Shown here: piece after piece, positions 34,799 to 45,136 of the stretch | How positions within the stretch are numbered: position 1 is the stretch's first letter | Layout: each line of letters opens with the position of its first letter | Assembly: GCA_949283255.1 (NCBI GenBank) | Contig: CASDRS010000004.1 | Coordinates: forward strand, 62,001 to 126,000 | Length of the DNA stretch: 64,000 bases | Reading direction: 5' to 3' | DNA from: an uncultured bacterium | GTDB lineage: Bacteria; Cyanobacteriota; Vampirovibrionia; Gastranaerophilales; Gastranaerophilaceae | Position numbers and translations under genes: made by a program | The notes under the pieces: model-generated | Told to the model about the DNA's origin: nothing | What the model saw: only the letters and a program-made list of their open reading frames with translations | Database searches by the model: none

Positions 34799-36148
34799 AT
34801 GCAAAACATTGGAAGCCTAACACGAGAAAAAATATATATTCAGCCGCAAACTTCACCTAAAGAAGCGAAGAAGGCTGAACCTTCGCAGAAAGCACAATTT
34901 AATAGAAATGAAATACTCCTCGGAAGTCTTTCTGCAATAGGACTAATCGGCTTAAGCGCTGTTATAATATCTCAAAGAGGACGACTCAACAAACTTACCT
35001 CAGAAATAGAAAAATTAAAGAAAGCACCTCATAATACCAATCAAATAATAAATACAGAGAAACAGGAAGAAAAATTACTTTCATACGAAATCTTACCGCT
35101 TGAAAAAACAGCATTATATAAGGATTTTGCCGATGCGAAAACGAGCTTTTTAGACTTTATAGCGACCACAAAAGAGAGCGCCTCAAAAGTGAAAGAATTT
35201 TTATTTGGAATAACTTCTAACTCACAAAATGCTGCAAAATTTATCGAAGAAATTATTAAAAACCCGAGAGAAACTACCCATAATCTAAATATACTGAAAG
35301 AAAAATCAGGCGGAATAAAGAATTTAACAGAATGGCTGCAAGCAACCGGAGGCTATCAAGAAGCCTACAACAAATATATTAAAGAAAAGGCGCCAAGTAT
35401 GACGATTGATGAAATGCTTAAATTGTCACCTAACTGGCACTTATATATTTTGGAAAAGAAAATGAAAAAACTTGCCTTTGGAGAATTACCAAAAGAATTT
35501 CAAGCCCTTGGAGACTACACCCATTTTGTCAAATGGCTTGCTAGTATGAGGCACGAATACAGAAAAGGAGAAAAGCTGATTAAAGAATACAGCGGGCACT
35601 ATATGGAAATCGAACCAATGAAAACAGGACTTTCCGGAAAATACCCGCTAAAAATTCAATTTATAGATAAAGAGACACACTCTCCAAAAAGTAAACCTTA
35701 TATATTAAAAATTCAAGAACACTGCGGGTGTGAGAATAATCCGTTTGCAAAAGAAAGTATCGCTTACCGCTCAGATTCCGTATTTATAAATGCACAACTT
35801 GATTATTATCTAAATTTACACAACTGCAAAAACACAACAAAATTCCATTATTTTGATTACGAGTCAAATTCAGGATTATACGATTTTGTAAACGGTGAAA
35901 CGTGCGTAAATACGCAAAACATTCTACTGGGAAACAACCTCGTAAAAGATCTCAATCTTTTGGGAATACATTATAATGACGTCTGCGCAACAAATCTTGT
36001 GAAAGACGGAGAGACATACAAAATAATTGATATTGGGGATTCAAGCTTTATCGACCCGCTTCGCCCAGGAGTAAAGGGACTGCAATTTGAAGTTCCAAAC
36101 TGGTGCGGGATATCAGCTCCAAACTATGCAATGCTGCTTAAACAATAG
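34799..36148 (+). CDS. Membrane-anchored kinase-like protein of unknown function
   Basis: About 449 residues from the ATG at 34799 (a TTG at 34781 is also in frame). A polar leader is followed by one membrane segment near 35-53 ([19 protein letters not shown]), a short coiled coil, a helical part, then a C-terminal region with kinase-fold motifs: YILKIQE near 302 as a strand-3 Lys candidate, [20 protein letters not shown] near 387-405 as the catalytic loop (H-x-D...N), and IDIGDSSF as the metal-binding Asp. The Gly-rich loop is not clear. The target is unknown. TTTAAT ends 6 bases before the ATG; no ribosome binding site. Confidence 0.68.
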   Translation: MQNIGSLTREKIYIQPQTSPKEAKKAEPSQKAQFNRNEILLGSLSAIGLIGLSAVIISQRGRLNKLTSEIEKLKKAPHNTNQIINTEKQEEKLLSYEILPLEKTALYKDFADAKTSFLDFIATTKESASKVKEFLFGITSNSQNAAKFIEEIIKNPRETTHNLNILKEKSGGIKNLTEWLQATGGYQEAYNKYIKEKAPSMTIDEMLKLSPNWHLYILEKKMKKLAFGELPKEFQALGDYTHFVKWLASMRHEYRKGEKLIKEYSGHYMEIEPMKTGLSGKYPLKIQFIDKETHSPKSKPYILKIQEHCGCENNPFAKESIAYRSDSVFINAQLDYYLNLHNCKNTTKFHYFDYESNSGLYDFVNGETCVNTQNILLGNNLVKDLNLLGIHYNDVCATNLVKDGETYKIIDIGDSSFIDPLRPGVKGLQFEVPNWCGISAPNYAMLLKQ

Positions 36149-37787
36149 CTCCGTGGCTGGCATCCTGAACATTATTTGCATATTTTGCCAAATATCCTGA
36201 TTTAACCTTTGCCTCATAAGGTTTTAATAATTTACGACGAGCTTCCAGTTCTTCATCAGAAACAAGTAATTCAATTGACCTTTCAGGAATATTTATCTTA
36301 ATTTTATCTCCATCTTCGATTAATGCTATAACACCGCCATTTGCAGCTTCTGGACAAATATGACCTACACAAATTCCCCTTGTAGCCCCTGAGAATCTGC
36401 CATCCGTAATCAAAGCACAAGATTTGCCAAGTCCTTTACCTACAAGCAGAGAGGTTGGAGCAAGCATTTCTCTCATCCCAGGACCGCCTTTTGGACCTTC
36501 ATATCTGATAACAATAACATCACCTGCTTTTATTTTGTCATCTTCTAAAGCTGACATAGCAGCTTCTTCGCTATCAAAAGTTTTGGCAACTCCTTCAAAC
36601 TCATAACACTCAGGATCAACACCTGATATTTTTATCACACAACCATCTTTGGCAAGATTACCATACAACACACCAAGCCCAGCCTGAACATATTTTGATT
36701 TGTTGTAAGGAGGAATAATATTTTCATCTGCTACAGCTTTTTGCGCAATATCCAAAAGCTTATATCCTGAAACAGTATCCGTATTTGTCAGATGAGAAGC
36801 TAAAGACTTCAAAACAGCAGGTACACCACCAGCATTATGAAAATCAGCCATAGTAAGAGTTGAAGAAGGATTAATTTTTACAATCTGATGTATTTCACGA
36901 CTCAACCTGTCAAAATCATCAATAGTAATATCAATTCCGCCGGCATTAGCAATCGCTAACGTATGTAAAAATGTATTAGTAGAACCGCCAAGAGCCAAAT
37001 CACACTTTATCATATTAAGCATACTGTCTTTTGTTATAATATCAGATGGCTTAATATCATTTTTAACAAGCTCTAATATCTGCATTCCACTTTCAAATGC
37101 AATTCTGCGCTTTAGTGATGAAACAGCAGAAGCAGATGCACAATAAGGCATACTCATACCAATAACTTCAGTCAAACAAGCCATAGTGTTTGCGGTATAC
37201 ATTCCCTGACAAGCTCCTGCGGAAGGACACGAATTTTCTTCAAACGCCAAAAGCTCTTCTTCTGTAATTTCACCTTTTCTATATCTACCAACAGCCTCAA
37301 AAGAGCCTGTTACCATAGTGAGCTTATTTTCACCACGACAAACGCCATCCAACATAGGTCCAGCAGTAACTACGATTGCAGGAATATTTAATCTCAAAGC
37401 ACCAATTAACATCCCAGGAGTAATCTTGTCACAATTAGATAACAACACAATCCCGTCAAGCTGATGGGCAGCCGCAACACTCTCCACACAATCGGCAATC
37501 AAATCTCTCGAAGGAAGAGAATAGCGCATTCCGCTATGACCCATAGCAATTCCATCACATATAGCAGGAACTCCAAATATAAAAGCCTGCCCGCCTGCAG
37601 TATGAATACCTTTTTCAATCTGTCTTTCCAAATCTCTCATCCCGATATGACCAGGAACCAAATCAGAAAAAGAAGACGCTATACCGATAAACGGAGCTTT
37701 CATCATTTTTTTACTAACACCCGTTGCCATCAAAAGCCCTCTGTGAGGAGTTTTGGCTAAACCTTTTTTTATATTGTCGCTATTCAT
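36138..37787 (-). CDS. ilvD: Dihydroxy-acid dehydratase
   Basis: Fe-S enzyme of isoleucine, valine and pantothenate synthesis (dihydroxy acid to keto acid). The 549-residue protein has the cluster-ligand cysteines in [12 protein letters not shown] near 121 and [17 protein letters not shown] near 190, and [19 protein letters not shown] near 465. AGAGGGA lies before the ATG. The end overlaps the convergent kinase-like gene by 11 bp. No ilvB, ilvC or ilvE is in the window. Confidence 0.97.
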   Translation of the reverse strand: MNSDNIKKGLAKTPHRGLLMATGVSKKMMKAPFIGIASSFSDLVPGHIGMRDLERQIEKGIHTAGGQAFIFGVPAICDGIAMGHSGMRYSLPSRDLIADCVESVAAAHQLDGIVLLSNCDKITPGMLIGALRLNIPAIVVTAGPMLDGVCRGENKLTMVTGSFEAVGRYRKGEITEEELLAFEENSCPSAGACQGMYTANTMACLTEVIGMSMPYCASASAVSSLKRRIAFESGMQILELVKNDIKPSDIITKDSMLNMIKCDLALGGSTNTFLHTLAIANAGGIDITIDDFDRLSREIHQIVKINPSSTLTMADFHNAGGVPAVLKSLASHLTNTDTVSGYKLLDIAQKAVADENIIPPYNKSKYVQAGLGVLYGNLAKDGCVIKISGVDPECYEFEGVAKTFDSEEAAMSALEDDKIKAGDVIVIRYEGPKGGPGMREMLAPTSLLVGKGLGKSCALITDGRFSGATRGICVGHICPEAANGGVIALIEDGDKIKINIPERSIELLVSDEELEARRKLLKPYEAKVKSGYLAKYANNVQDASHGAIV

Positions 37788-37863
37788 AATTTACATCCCT
37801 CTTGTTCAAGTAAATTATACAGCAAATAATTTACAAATAATACTTTCGCGCTATTATTTTGTT

Positions 37864-38925
37864 ATGAAGGAATTAAAAGATTACGCTAACGAAATAAACA
37901 AATGCTCTAAATGCGGACTATGTCAATCAGTATGTCCGATATACAAAGAAACAGGCAACGACTGCTCTGTATCAAGAGGCAAATTTGTAATGCTTGAAGG
38001 CGTTCTTAAAGGAGACTTAAAACTAAATAAGAATATCAATAAATATCTTGAGATGTGCTTAAAATGCGGGAAATGTACTAATTTTTGTCCCAGCGGGATA
38101 GATGTTTGCGAAATTTTCAGAACAGCTAAACACGAATACTTAAAAACTTCACTTGAAGGTAAAATAATAAGACTACTGCAGTCAAAAATCGTATTTAATA
38201 ATTTACTGAAAATCTTTAACCGCCACTCAAAATCTAAAAATGGTAATATTCTTTATTTTGCAGGATGCGCTGAAAAAATTTTTCCAAACAACACCTATGC
38301 AATAAAAAAAATCTTGAACACGCTAAACTATGAAATTTCAGAACCGGATTTTGACTGTTGCGGAGTCCCGTTTCTTGCAAGCGGGAATCTTGAAAGATAT
38401 GAAGAAGCACTTCATAAAAATACAGAGATGATAAACAAATTTAACAGTGACTACATTCTGACAGATTGTACAAGCTGTGAAGACGCACTAAAGCATTACC
38501 CCGAAATAAACAAGAAAGTCATAAATACTGGAGATTTTATAAAACAACTCGACATCAAGTTCAGCTTTGAACAAAAACAAACAATAACATTCCACAAGCC
38601 TTGTCACCTTAAAGATGATAGTTTCTTTAAGTCTTTACTTGATAAATGCGAGAATGTTGAATACAGAGAAATGAAGGATTATGATGACTGCTGCGGATTT
38701 GCGGGGCAATTTGCACTCACAAATCGCAAACTTTCAACAGAAATCTCACGCAAAAAAGCTCAAAACGCACTTGATACAGGAGCAAATATTATCGTAACAA
38801 CTTGTCCTGCCTGTATTCTCGGCTTAAAACAAGGGCTTTTTAAACAAGTCGGACTATTCAAGAAAAAGCCGAAAGTTATGTACTTATCAGAATTTCTGGC
38901 TCAAGCAAAACTCATTACAAAGTAA
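37864..38925 (+). CDS. GlcF-like iron-sulfur oxidoreductase subunit
   Basis: A 353-residue protein with two ferredoxin-type 4Fe-4S motifs (CSKCGLCQSVCPIYKETG near residue 13; CLKCGKCTNFCPSG near 61) and two CCG domains (DCCGVPF near 170; DDCCGFAGQF near 274). This is the layout of the Fe-S subunit of glycolate oxidase and related flavoenzymes. No FAD subunit (GlcD) is next to it, so the partner and substrate are unknown. TATTAT lies 6 bases before the ATG and there is no ribosome binding site. The end overlaps nagA by 11 bp. Confidence 0.9.
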   Translation: MKELKDYANEINKCSKCGLCQSVCPIYKETGNDCSVSRGKFVMLEGVLKGDLKLNKNINKYLEMCLKCGKCTNFCPSGIDVCEIFRTAKHEYLKTSLEGKIIRLLQSKIVFNNLLKIFNRHSKSKNGNILYFAGCAEKIFPNNTYAIKKILNTLNYEISEPDFDCCGVPFLASGNLERYEEALHKNTEMINKFNSDYILTDCTSCEDALKHYPEINKKVINTGDFIKQLDIKFSFEQKQTITFHKPCHLKDDSFFKSLLDKCENVEYREMKDYDDCCGFAGQFALTNRKLSTEISRKKAQNALDTGANIIVTTCPACILGLKQGLFKQVGLFKKKPKVMYLSEFLAQAKLITK

Positions 38926-39817
38926 CGTTTTGAATATTAAATTCATCATCCCACTCAACAGAACCATCCAAGTCTATATTGTGATATTCATAAGGGTTAT
39001 CAATAAATCTAGGGTTAAACAACCCGACACTATGTAACCTTTTTATAATATCAGGCAATAAACTTGTGCTGCCAGCAAGCGTACCTTCTTTAGAAGTTGC
39101 TCTTAACCCGTCATAATAAACGGTCTCATCCGCAAAAACAAAAGTTTTTAAATTACTCTTTGTACAAGGCAAACAATCACTAACAAGCAGAATCTTGTTA
39201 TCAGGTTTAGCTTTAAACAAGAGCTTTAGAGCATCATCAAATACGTGAACACCATCTCCGATAATTTCTGTATACAAAGTATCGTTAATTAATGCAGACA
39301 AAGCCGTAGAAGATGCTCTATGCGAAATTCCGCTCATCGCATTAAAAGTATGTGTAACTCCGGTACACCCCTCCAAATTAGCTCCTACACAGTGCCCTGC
39401 CTGAACCTTAACACCCTTATCTGTAAGATACTCAATCAAACCCTCATCAAATTCGGGCGCTAAAGTAACAATTTTTATAAAATCATCTTCTATTAACCTG
39501 TAATTATCAACATTCGGTTTTAGGAAGTGAGCAGGATTATGAATACCCTTTTTCTCAGGATTCAAAAATATCCCCTCCAAATGGACACCCAAAATTTTGG
39601 CCATATCAGGAGTCTGCATTTTTGCAGCTTCCTTAATAACCCATATAGCATGTTTGGTATTCTTCACAGAATCAGTTACTATTGTAGGGAATATTCCGCC
39701 AATACCGTATTTTGGCAATTCTTTTGCAACAGCCAACACATCATCTATTGATGCTTTATTAAAATCGACACCAAAGCACCCGTGAAAATGCTGTTCTATT
39801 AAGAGTTTTGTCTTCAT
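38915..39817 (-). CDS. nagA: N-acetylglucosamine-6-phosphate deacetylase, short form
   Basis: Removes acetyl from GlcNAc-6-phosphate, as in amino-sugar and peptidoglycan recycling. The 300-residue protein has HFHGCFGVDF at residues 10-19, GVHLEGIFLNPEKKGIHNP near 82-100, THTFNAMSG near 155, and SDCLP near 210 with the catalytic Asp. NagA is usually about 380 residues; this one lacks the N-terminal beta-sandwich and starts almost at the barrel. It overlaps murE by the ATGA of its start. Confidence 0.88.
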   Translation of the reverse strand: MKTKLLIEQHFHGCFGVDFNKASIDDVLAVAKELPKYGIGGIFPTIVTDSVKNTKHAIWVIKEAAKMQTPDMAKILGVHLEGIFLNPEKKGIHNPAHFLKPNVDNYRLIEDDFIKIVTLAPEFDEGLIEYLTDKGVKVQAGHCVGANLEGCTGVTHTFNAMSGISHRASSTALSALINDTLYTEIIGDGVHVFDDALKLLFKAKPDNKILLVSDCLPCTKSNLKTFVFADETVYYDGLRATSKEGTLAGSTSLLPDIIKRLHSVGLFNPRFIDNPYEYHNIDLDGSVEWDDEFNIQNVTL

Positions 39818-41292
39818 ATTACACTGCCTTCAAAAACTTTTCTGGCTTCTTCTCTATCATCGAAATGAATAGTTCTGTCTTTTAAAATCTGATAATCTTC
39901 ATGTCCTTTTCCGGCAATAACAACAACATCATTATTGTCTGCAATATTCTTTAACAGAGCAATCGCATGTCCTCTGTCAGGTTCAACCGTAACCTTATCA
40001 GGATTAACAGACTTCAACCCTGCAATAATATCAGTAATAATCTGCTGAGGGTCTTCGCTTCGAGGATTATCACTTGTGATAACAATTTTATCAGCAATTC
40101 TCTCCGCAATAGCACCCATCTTCGGACGTTTTGTAGCATCTCTGTCGCCACCGCAACCAAACAAGCAAATCAACTTGCCATCCTTCGGTGTAATTTCTCT
40201 TGCAGAGTTCAAAACATTTTCCAACCCGTCAGGAGTATGCGCATAATCAACGATTACCAAAGGTTTTTTAGCTACTACTTCAAACCTTCCGGCAACACCC
40301 TTAACGTTTTCTAATGCCTTCAATGCAACCTTCAAATCAATGCCCATCGCAATAGCGCAAGTAACCGCAGCTAATACATTATAAACACTGAACATACCGT
40401 TCATGTGCAAATTTACAGGATACTCATTATTTTCATATACAAGCTTAAACTCTGCACCGTTCAACGAGAAATTGATATCCTTTGCCATAACATCAGCAGA
40501 TTTTTTCACACCGTATGTCAAAGTTTTAACCCCTTCAGGAACTACAGATTCAAACCTTTGGGCATAATTATCATCCGCATTGATTACAGCAAAAGAACCC
40601 TCTTCCAAGTGTCGGAACAAAAGAGCCTTTGCTTCAAAATAATTATCCATTGTAATATGATAATCCAAATGATCTTGAGTAAGGTTTGTAAGAACAGCAC
40701 CATTAAAGCAGCATCCGCCAACTCTGTTCTGATCAAGAGCATGAGAGCTTACTTCCATTACAACGTTATCAATTTTTTCAACATCCTTTATCATTCTCAA
40801 AGTAGCCTGTAGCTCAGGAGCCTGAGGTGTTGTATGCTTTGCATCACGATATTCACCGTTAGAAGAAAGCTTATAACCCAATGTACCGATAAGCGCACAT
40901 TTTTGACCGTTTTGTTCAAATATTTTTTGTACCAAATGCGTAACTGTAGTTTTACCGTTTGTTCCTGTTATACCAATCAGGTTAATACCTCTTGATGGAC
41001 TTGAATAAAATCTGTCAGCAATATCAGCAATTTTATGGCGAGTATCACTCACAACAACTTGAGGAATTTTTTTATCAACATCAACACCGTGTTCAACGAA
41101 CAGAGCAGCTGCACCATTTGCTACAGCATCTTTTGCATATTCATGCCCGTCAGTATATTCACCCGTCAAGCAAACAAAAATATCACCCTTTTTCGTTGTC
41201 TTGGAATTATACGAAATTCCTGAGATCTCCACATTTTTAAAATTTATAAGATCTTTGTAGTCTAAATGTTCAATTAATTCATCAAGTTTCAT
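39814..41292 (-). CDS. murE: UDP-N-acetylmuramoyl-tripeptide synthetase (meso-DAP adding)
   Basis: Adds the third residue to the peptidoglycan precursor. The 492-residue Mur ligase has the P-loop GITGTNGKTTVTHL near 107, and ADNPR-type specificity motif DNPRSEDPQQI near 408, which marks meso-diaminopimelate rather than lysine. It lies 39 bp after ftsI and overlaps nagA by 4 bp, so ftsI-murE-nagA is an operon. Confidence 0.96.
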   Translation of the reverse strand: MKLDELIEHLDYKDLINFKNVEISGISYNSKTTKKGDIFVCLTGEYTDGHEYAKDAVANGAAALFVEHGVDVDKKIPQVVVSDTRHKIADIADRFYSSPSRGINLIGITGTNGKTTVTHLVQKIFEQNGQKCALIGTLGYKLSSNGEYRDAKHTTPQAPELQATLRMIKDVEKIDNVVMEVSSHALDQNRVGGCCFNGAVLTNLTQDHLDYHITMDNYFEAKALLFRHLEEGSFAVINADDNYAQRFESVVPEGVKTLTYGVKKSADVMAKDINFSLNGAEFKLVYENNEYPVNLHMNGMFSVYNVLAAVTCAIAMGIDLKVALKALENVKGVAGRFEVVAKKPLVIVDYAHTPDGLENVLNSAREITPKDGKLICLFGCGGDRDATKRPKMGAIAERIADKIVITSDNPRSEDPQQIITDIIAGLKSVNPDKVTVEPDRGHAIALLKNIADNNDVVVIAGKGHEDYQILKDRTIHFDDREEARKVFEGSVI

Positions 41293-41331
41293 TTTTACTC
41301 CTTTTATTACAATTTATATTAAAAAACTAAA

Positions 41332-43113
41332 TTATTCACTCTTACCCGTAACCGCATTAACATTTTTATCAGGTTTCAGGTTAAGCATTCTTGCAATCTG
41401 TGTTGTAACCTCGTGGAAAACAGGTCCTGCAACCGTGTTACCCCAAATAGCACCAACTTTCGCACTATCAACCATAACATAAACCAAAATTTGAGGGTTT
41501 GAAGCAGGCAAATAACCGATTGTTGAAGTGTAAGTGTATGGAGTATATCCAACACCATTTTCTTTAGGTTTTCTTGATGTACCAGTTTTTGCAGCTACAT
41601 TATATTTATCCATCTTAATAACTGAACGTCCGTTATTTACACTCATAGCCAAAAGCCTTGTAACCGCATGAGCCGTTTCAGGAGAAACTACCTGCTCTCT
41701 TTTTATCTTTATAGCTTCCTCTTCAGGTGAATACTTAATAACGTGCGGTGTAACCTTAACACCGTTATTAGCCAATGCTGATACAGCAGATATCATCTGC
41801 ATTGCAGTAACTGAGGTACCGTACCCGTAAGACATTGTGGCATGAATACCCTGATCCCAATTACTCCAGTAAGGTAACAAACCTGAAGATTCTCCAGGAA
41901 GATCTATACCCGTCTTAGAACCAAAACCAAAACGCTTTAATAAAGTATAAAACTCTCTTGGTGTCATAGTTCTTGCAACATTTATAGAACCTATATTACT
42001 TGAGTGCTCAAACAAATACCCCAAAGTGATATGTCCCGGATACGGGTGAACATCATAGTCGTAGTTTTTAATCTCCCAATTTCCGATTTTAGTTTTACCG
42101 GTATCAAGTACCGTAGAATGTTCATTAATTTTCCCTAAATCCATCGCACTTGAAACAGTAATAGTCTTAAATGTAGAACCAGGAGGGAAAACATCAGTTA
42201 AAGTCCAATTCTTGATCTGCTCAGGAGTAGCTGCACGATAATTGTTCGGGTCATAAGTCGGATAAACGGCATAAGCTAAAATTTCGCCGTTATGAGGGTT
42301 CATAACAATAACCGTTCCACGAAGCGCCTTCTTCTCCTCAACCATCTTCGCAAGTTCTTTTTCACAAATATGTTGAATAGCTGCATCTATAGTTAACGTT
42401 ACATCCTGACCTTTCGGATTTTTAGCAGTCGCAACAGGGTCAGTTGTAAAATCGTAAATAATTTTACCCTTTTGAGTTCTTTGATATTTTACAGTATTTT
42501 CTATATGCTCCAATTTATCCTTTGCTGCATATTCAATACCGTTTGCAATATCAGCATCAAAATTATAATATCCCAAAACATGAGCAGCCAAAGTTCCTTG
42601 CGGATAAACTCTTGTATTCTTCTTATCAAGACTTATCGCTCTTAAATGCAACTGCGCAATCTGTTTTGCAGTGTTTCTGTCAACATCCTTCTTAACTGCA
42701 ATAATTTGATCCGGACTATTAAGCTTCTTCAGCAAATCTTCTTTAGAAACTTTCAATATAGGAGCCAGTTTCTTTGCAATAACTTCAGGAGATGATTCGT
42801 CCTCATCATAATCGGCACGTCTTGCAAAAACGTTATAAAATACATCATCCGTTGCTAACTTTATACCGTTTCTGTCGTAAATATCACCACGAACTGCAAA
42901 ATTTTGGCTTGCACGCTGTTTTTTAGCTTTCACTTTATATTTTTTTATATCAATAACCTGTATGAAAAATAAGTGAATAATCAAAGCTGCCGCAAATAAA
43001 ATAAAAAGAAAATATAACCAGCTGATTACATTATCAAATCTTTTGCTGCTTTTCATCTCAGCTCTTGATTTTCCACTTCGTCTGTCTAACACCTTAATTC
43101 TCTCCCTATACAT
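41332..43113 (-). CDS. ftsI: Class B penicillin-binding protein, FtsI/PBP3-like transpeptidase
   Basis: Cross-links septal peptidoglycan at the division site. A basic cytoplasmic tail and one membrane segment (near 33-52) precede a PBP-dimer domain and the transpeptidase: active-site Ser in PPGSTFKTI near 313, SSN in FEHSSNIGSIN near 369, and KTG in AAKTGTSRK near 510. At 593 residues, normal for FtsI. murE follows directly, as in many division clusters; ftsL and mraW are not seen. TAAAAT lies upstream of the ATG on the minus strand. Confidence 0.95.
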   Translation of the reverse strand: MYRERIKVLDRRSGKSRAEMKSSKRFDNVISWLYFLFILFAAALIIHLFFIQVIDIKKYKVKAKKQRASQNFAVRGDIYDRNGIKLATDDVFYNVFARRADYDEDESSPEVIAKKLAPILKVSKEDLLKKLNSPDQIIAVKKDVDRNTAKQIAQLHLRAISLDKKNTRVYPQGTLAAHVLGYYNFDADIANGIEYAAKDKLEHIENTVKYQRTQKGKIIYDFTTDPVATAKNPKGQDVTLTIDAAIQHICEKELAKMVEEKKALRGTVIVMNPHNGEILAYAVYPTYDPNNYRAATPEQIKNWTLTDVFPPGSTFKTITVSSAMDLGKINEHSTVLDTGKTKIGNWEIKNYDYDVHPYPGHITLGYLFEHSSNIGSINVARTMTPREFYTLLKRFGFGSKTGIDLPGESSGLLPYWSNWDQGIHATMSYGYGTSVTAMQMISAVSALANNGVKVTPHVIKYSPEEEAIKIKREQVVSPETAHAVTRLLAMSVNNGRSVIKMDKYNVAAKTGTSRKPKENGVGYTPYTYTSTIGYLPASNPQILVYVMVDSAKVGAIWGNTVAGPVFHEVTTQIARMLNLKPDKNVNAVTGKSE

Positions 43114-43206
43114 TTAAATTTTAGCATAAGCTAATATCTTAAACCCAAAATATTAACGAATGTTTACGATTTTTTTTCTTCAATCAGCTCTGATATAATT
43201 TCTATT

Positions 43207-44577
43207 ATGAAAAAGATAATTTTTATACTTACATTACTACTGATGGCGCCAAGCGCATTTGCCTTAAATATTGTATACCCGAAAACGCAAACGGTAACAA
43301 TAAATTCCCCGTCAACGTTTTTCGTCGGTTCATCTGATACCAAAAAGCCGTTATCAATTAATGGTCAAAACGTATCAGTACACCCATCAGGCGGCTTTGC
43401 ACAATCAGTACCGCTTAATATAGGGAAAAATACGTTTACGATAAAATCAGGCAAAGACACTTTAATATACAATATTACACGTCCGCAACCCACTCCTGTA
43501 GGCAAATGGACACCTCCGCAGTTAAAAGAATATGATGATATGAAATACGCTACCGTATCAGTCGATAATTCGCCTTTAAGATCAACGCCTGTAGACAGCG
43601 GAATTAACAGAATTGCACATCTGCAAAAAGGGATACCTCTTGTAATTGACGGAGAAAAAGGTGGTTTTTACAGAGTAATTCTTGGAGCTGTAAAAGAAGG
43701 CTGGATTGCAAAATCTAATGTAAAAATTGAAGAAAACGGCTCTTCACTTGCAGAACTTAAGGGATATGATTACCTTGATACTGATGAATTTTTCATATTC
43801 GTGTTCCACCTGAACAGACAAACCCCGTGGGAACTTGTCGAAGGTGAACCGTTTTTGATAAAACTTTATAACGTAGAAAATCAACCTAACAACACATATA
43901 CAATGGATTTTCCGGTACACGAGGCACTGGGAGGGAAAAAACTCATAGGCTATAGCGGTAACTTTTCAGGTACAGATTTCATTGTAAAAATAAGAAAACC
44001 AATTCTTGCGGATAAAAGTAAACCGTTTAAAGGCATAAAAATAACAATTGATCCGGGACACGGCGGGAGCGAAAATGGAGCTATCGGATGTTTGGGAGAT
44101 TTGGAAAAAAATCTTAACCTGAGTTTTGCAACTTTACTTGAGCAAGAGCTAAAAAGCCGCGGGGCTGAGGTATCTATGACTCGAAAAGATGATACTGATA
44201 TCTCATTAAATGATAGGGTAGAATTTGCAAACAATGAAAACTCTACAATATTTATCAGTCTTCACGGGAATGCACTTCCTGACAATCAAGACCCGATTAA
44301 AAACTTTGGAACAGAAATTTATTATTACTATAACCAATCAAAACCTCTTGCAGATTGGATTATGAATGCAATGGTAAACGAGTTGGGGGTAAACAATCGT
44401 GGAGTCAGACAACAAAGCTTTGCTGTTATCAGAAACACCAACGCCCTTAGTTTGCTTATCGAAATCGGGTATGTAATCAACCCTTCAGACAATGCAAAAC
44501 TGGTAAACAAGGATTTTCAAAAGAAAACTGCAAAAGCTATTGCTGACGGAATTGAAAATTACTTGATAAAATATTAA
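43207..44577 (+). CDS. Secreted N-acetylmuramoyl-L-alanine amidase (Amidase_3) with SH3-like domain
   Basis: A 456-residue exported protein with a signal peptide ending near SAFA (residue 19). Residues about 110-175 look like a bacterial SH3 wall-binding domain (STPVDSGINRIAHLQKGIPL). The C-terminal amidase holds zinc ligands in ITIDPGHGGSENGAIG near 280, Glu in LEKNLNLSFA, His in FISLHGNALPD near 350, and the catalytic Glu in LLIEIGYVIN near 420. It cuts the stem peptide from MurNAc. TATAAT lies 7 bases before the ATG, with no ribosome binding site. It overlaps pabA by 41 bp. Confidence 0.95.
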   Translation: MKKIIFILTLLLMAPSAFALNIVYPKTQTVTINSPSTFFVGSSDTKKPLSINGQNVSVHPSGGFAQSVPLNIGKNTFTIKSGKDTLIYNITRPQPTPVGKWTPPQLKEYDDMKYATVSVDNSPLRSTPVDSGINRIAHLQKGIPLVIDGEKGGFYRVILGAVKEGWIAKSNVKIEENGSSLAELKGYDYLDTDEFFIFVFHLNRQTPWELVEGEPFLIKLYNVENQPNNTYTMDFPVHEALGGKKLIGYSGNFSGTDFIVKIRKPILADKSKPFKGIKITIDPGHGGSENGAIGCLGDLEKNLNLSFATLLEQELKSRGAEVSMTRKDDTDISLNDRVEFANNENSTIFISLHGNALPDNQDPIKNFGTEIYYYYNQSKPLADWIMNAMVNELGVNNRGVRQQSFAVIRNTNALSLLIEIGYVINPSDNAKLVNKDFQKKTAKAIADGIENYLIKY

Positions 44578-45136
44578 AATTTAAGAATTTTGCAAAAATC
44601 TCATGCCCGTACTCGCTTAATATTGATTCAGGATGAAACTGAACACCATAAACAGGATATTTACGATGTCTTATTGCCATCACAATATTATCATCAGTTT
44701 TTGCTGTCAGCAGCAACTCTCCGCTTATACTATCAGGATCAACTACAAGTGAATGGTATCTGGCAGCCGCAAAACCTTCAGGCAACCCTCTAAGTAAAAC
44801 ACTGTTTTCATTATAAAAAACTCTGGAAGATTTACCGTGACAAGGAACATCAGCCTTAACAACTTTTGCCCCGAAAACGTCAGCAATACATTGATGCCCT
44901 AAACATACTCCCAATATTTTTTTTGTTGTATAAAATTCTCTGATAACATCAGAAGAAATTCCGGCATCTTTAGGACAGCCAGGTCCCGGAGATATAATAA
45001 TACTTTTAAAATCTATTTGCTTTAACTCCTCAATGGTAATCTCATCATTTTTAAATACCAAAGGACACACACCAAGCTCCATAAGATACTGAACAATGTT
45101 ATATGTAAAAGAATCATAATTATCAATTAAAATCAC
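44537..45136 (-). CDS. pabA: Aminodeoxychorismate/anthranilate synthase glutamine amidotransferase
   Basis: Provides ammonia from glutamine. The frame is open to 45157, but I place the start at GTG 45136, which follows AAGAGGG 6 bases upstream and gives VILIDNYDSFTYN, the family start. About 199 residues. The catalytic Cys is in ILGVCLGHQCIA, and the His/Glu in VQFHPESI. It overlaps the synthase gene by 14 bp. The partner is PabB-type, so the pathway is folate rather than tryptophan. Confidence 0.92.
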   Translation of the reverse strand: MILIDNYDSFTYNIVQYLMELGVCPLVFKNDEITIEELKQIDFKSIIISPGPGCPKDAGISSDVIREFYTTKKILGVCLGHQCIADVFGAKVVKADVPCHGKSSRVFYNENSVLLRGLPEGFAAARYHSLVVDPDSISGELLLTAKTDDNIVMAIRHRKYPVYGVQFHPESILSEYGHEIFAKFLNFNILSSNFQFRQQ

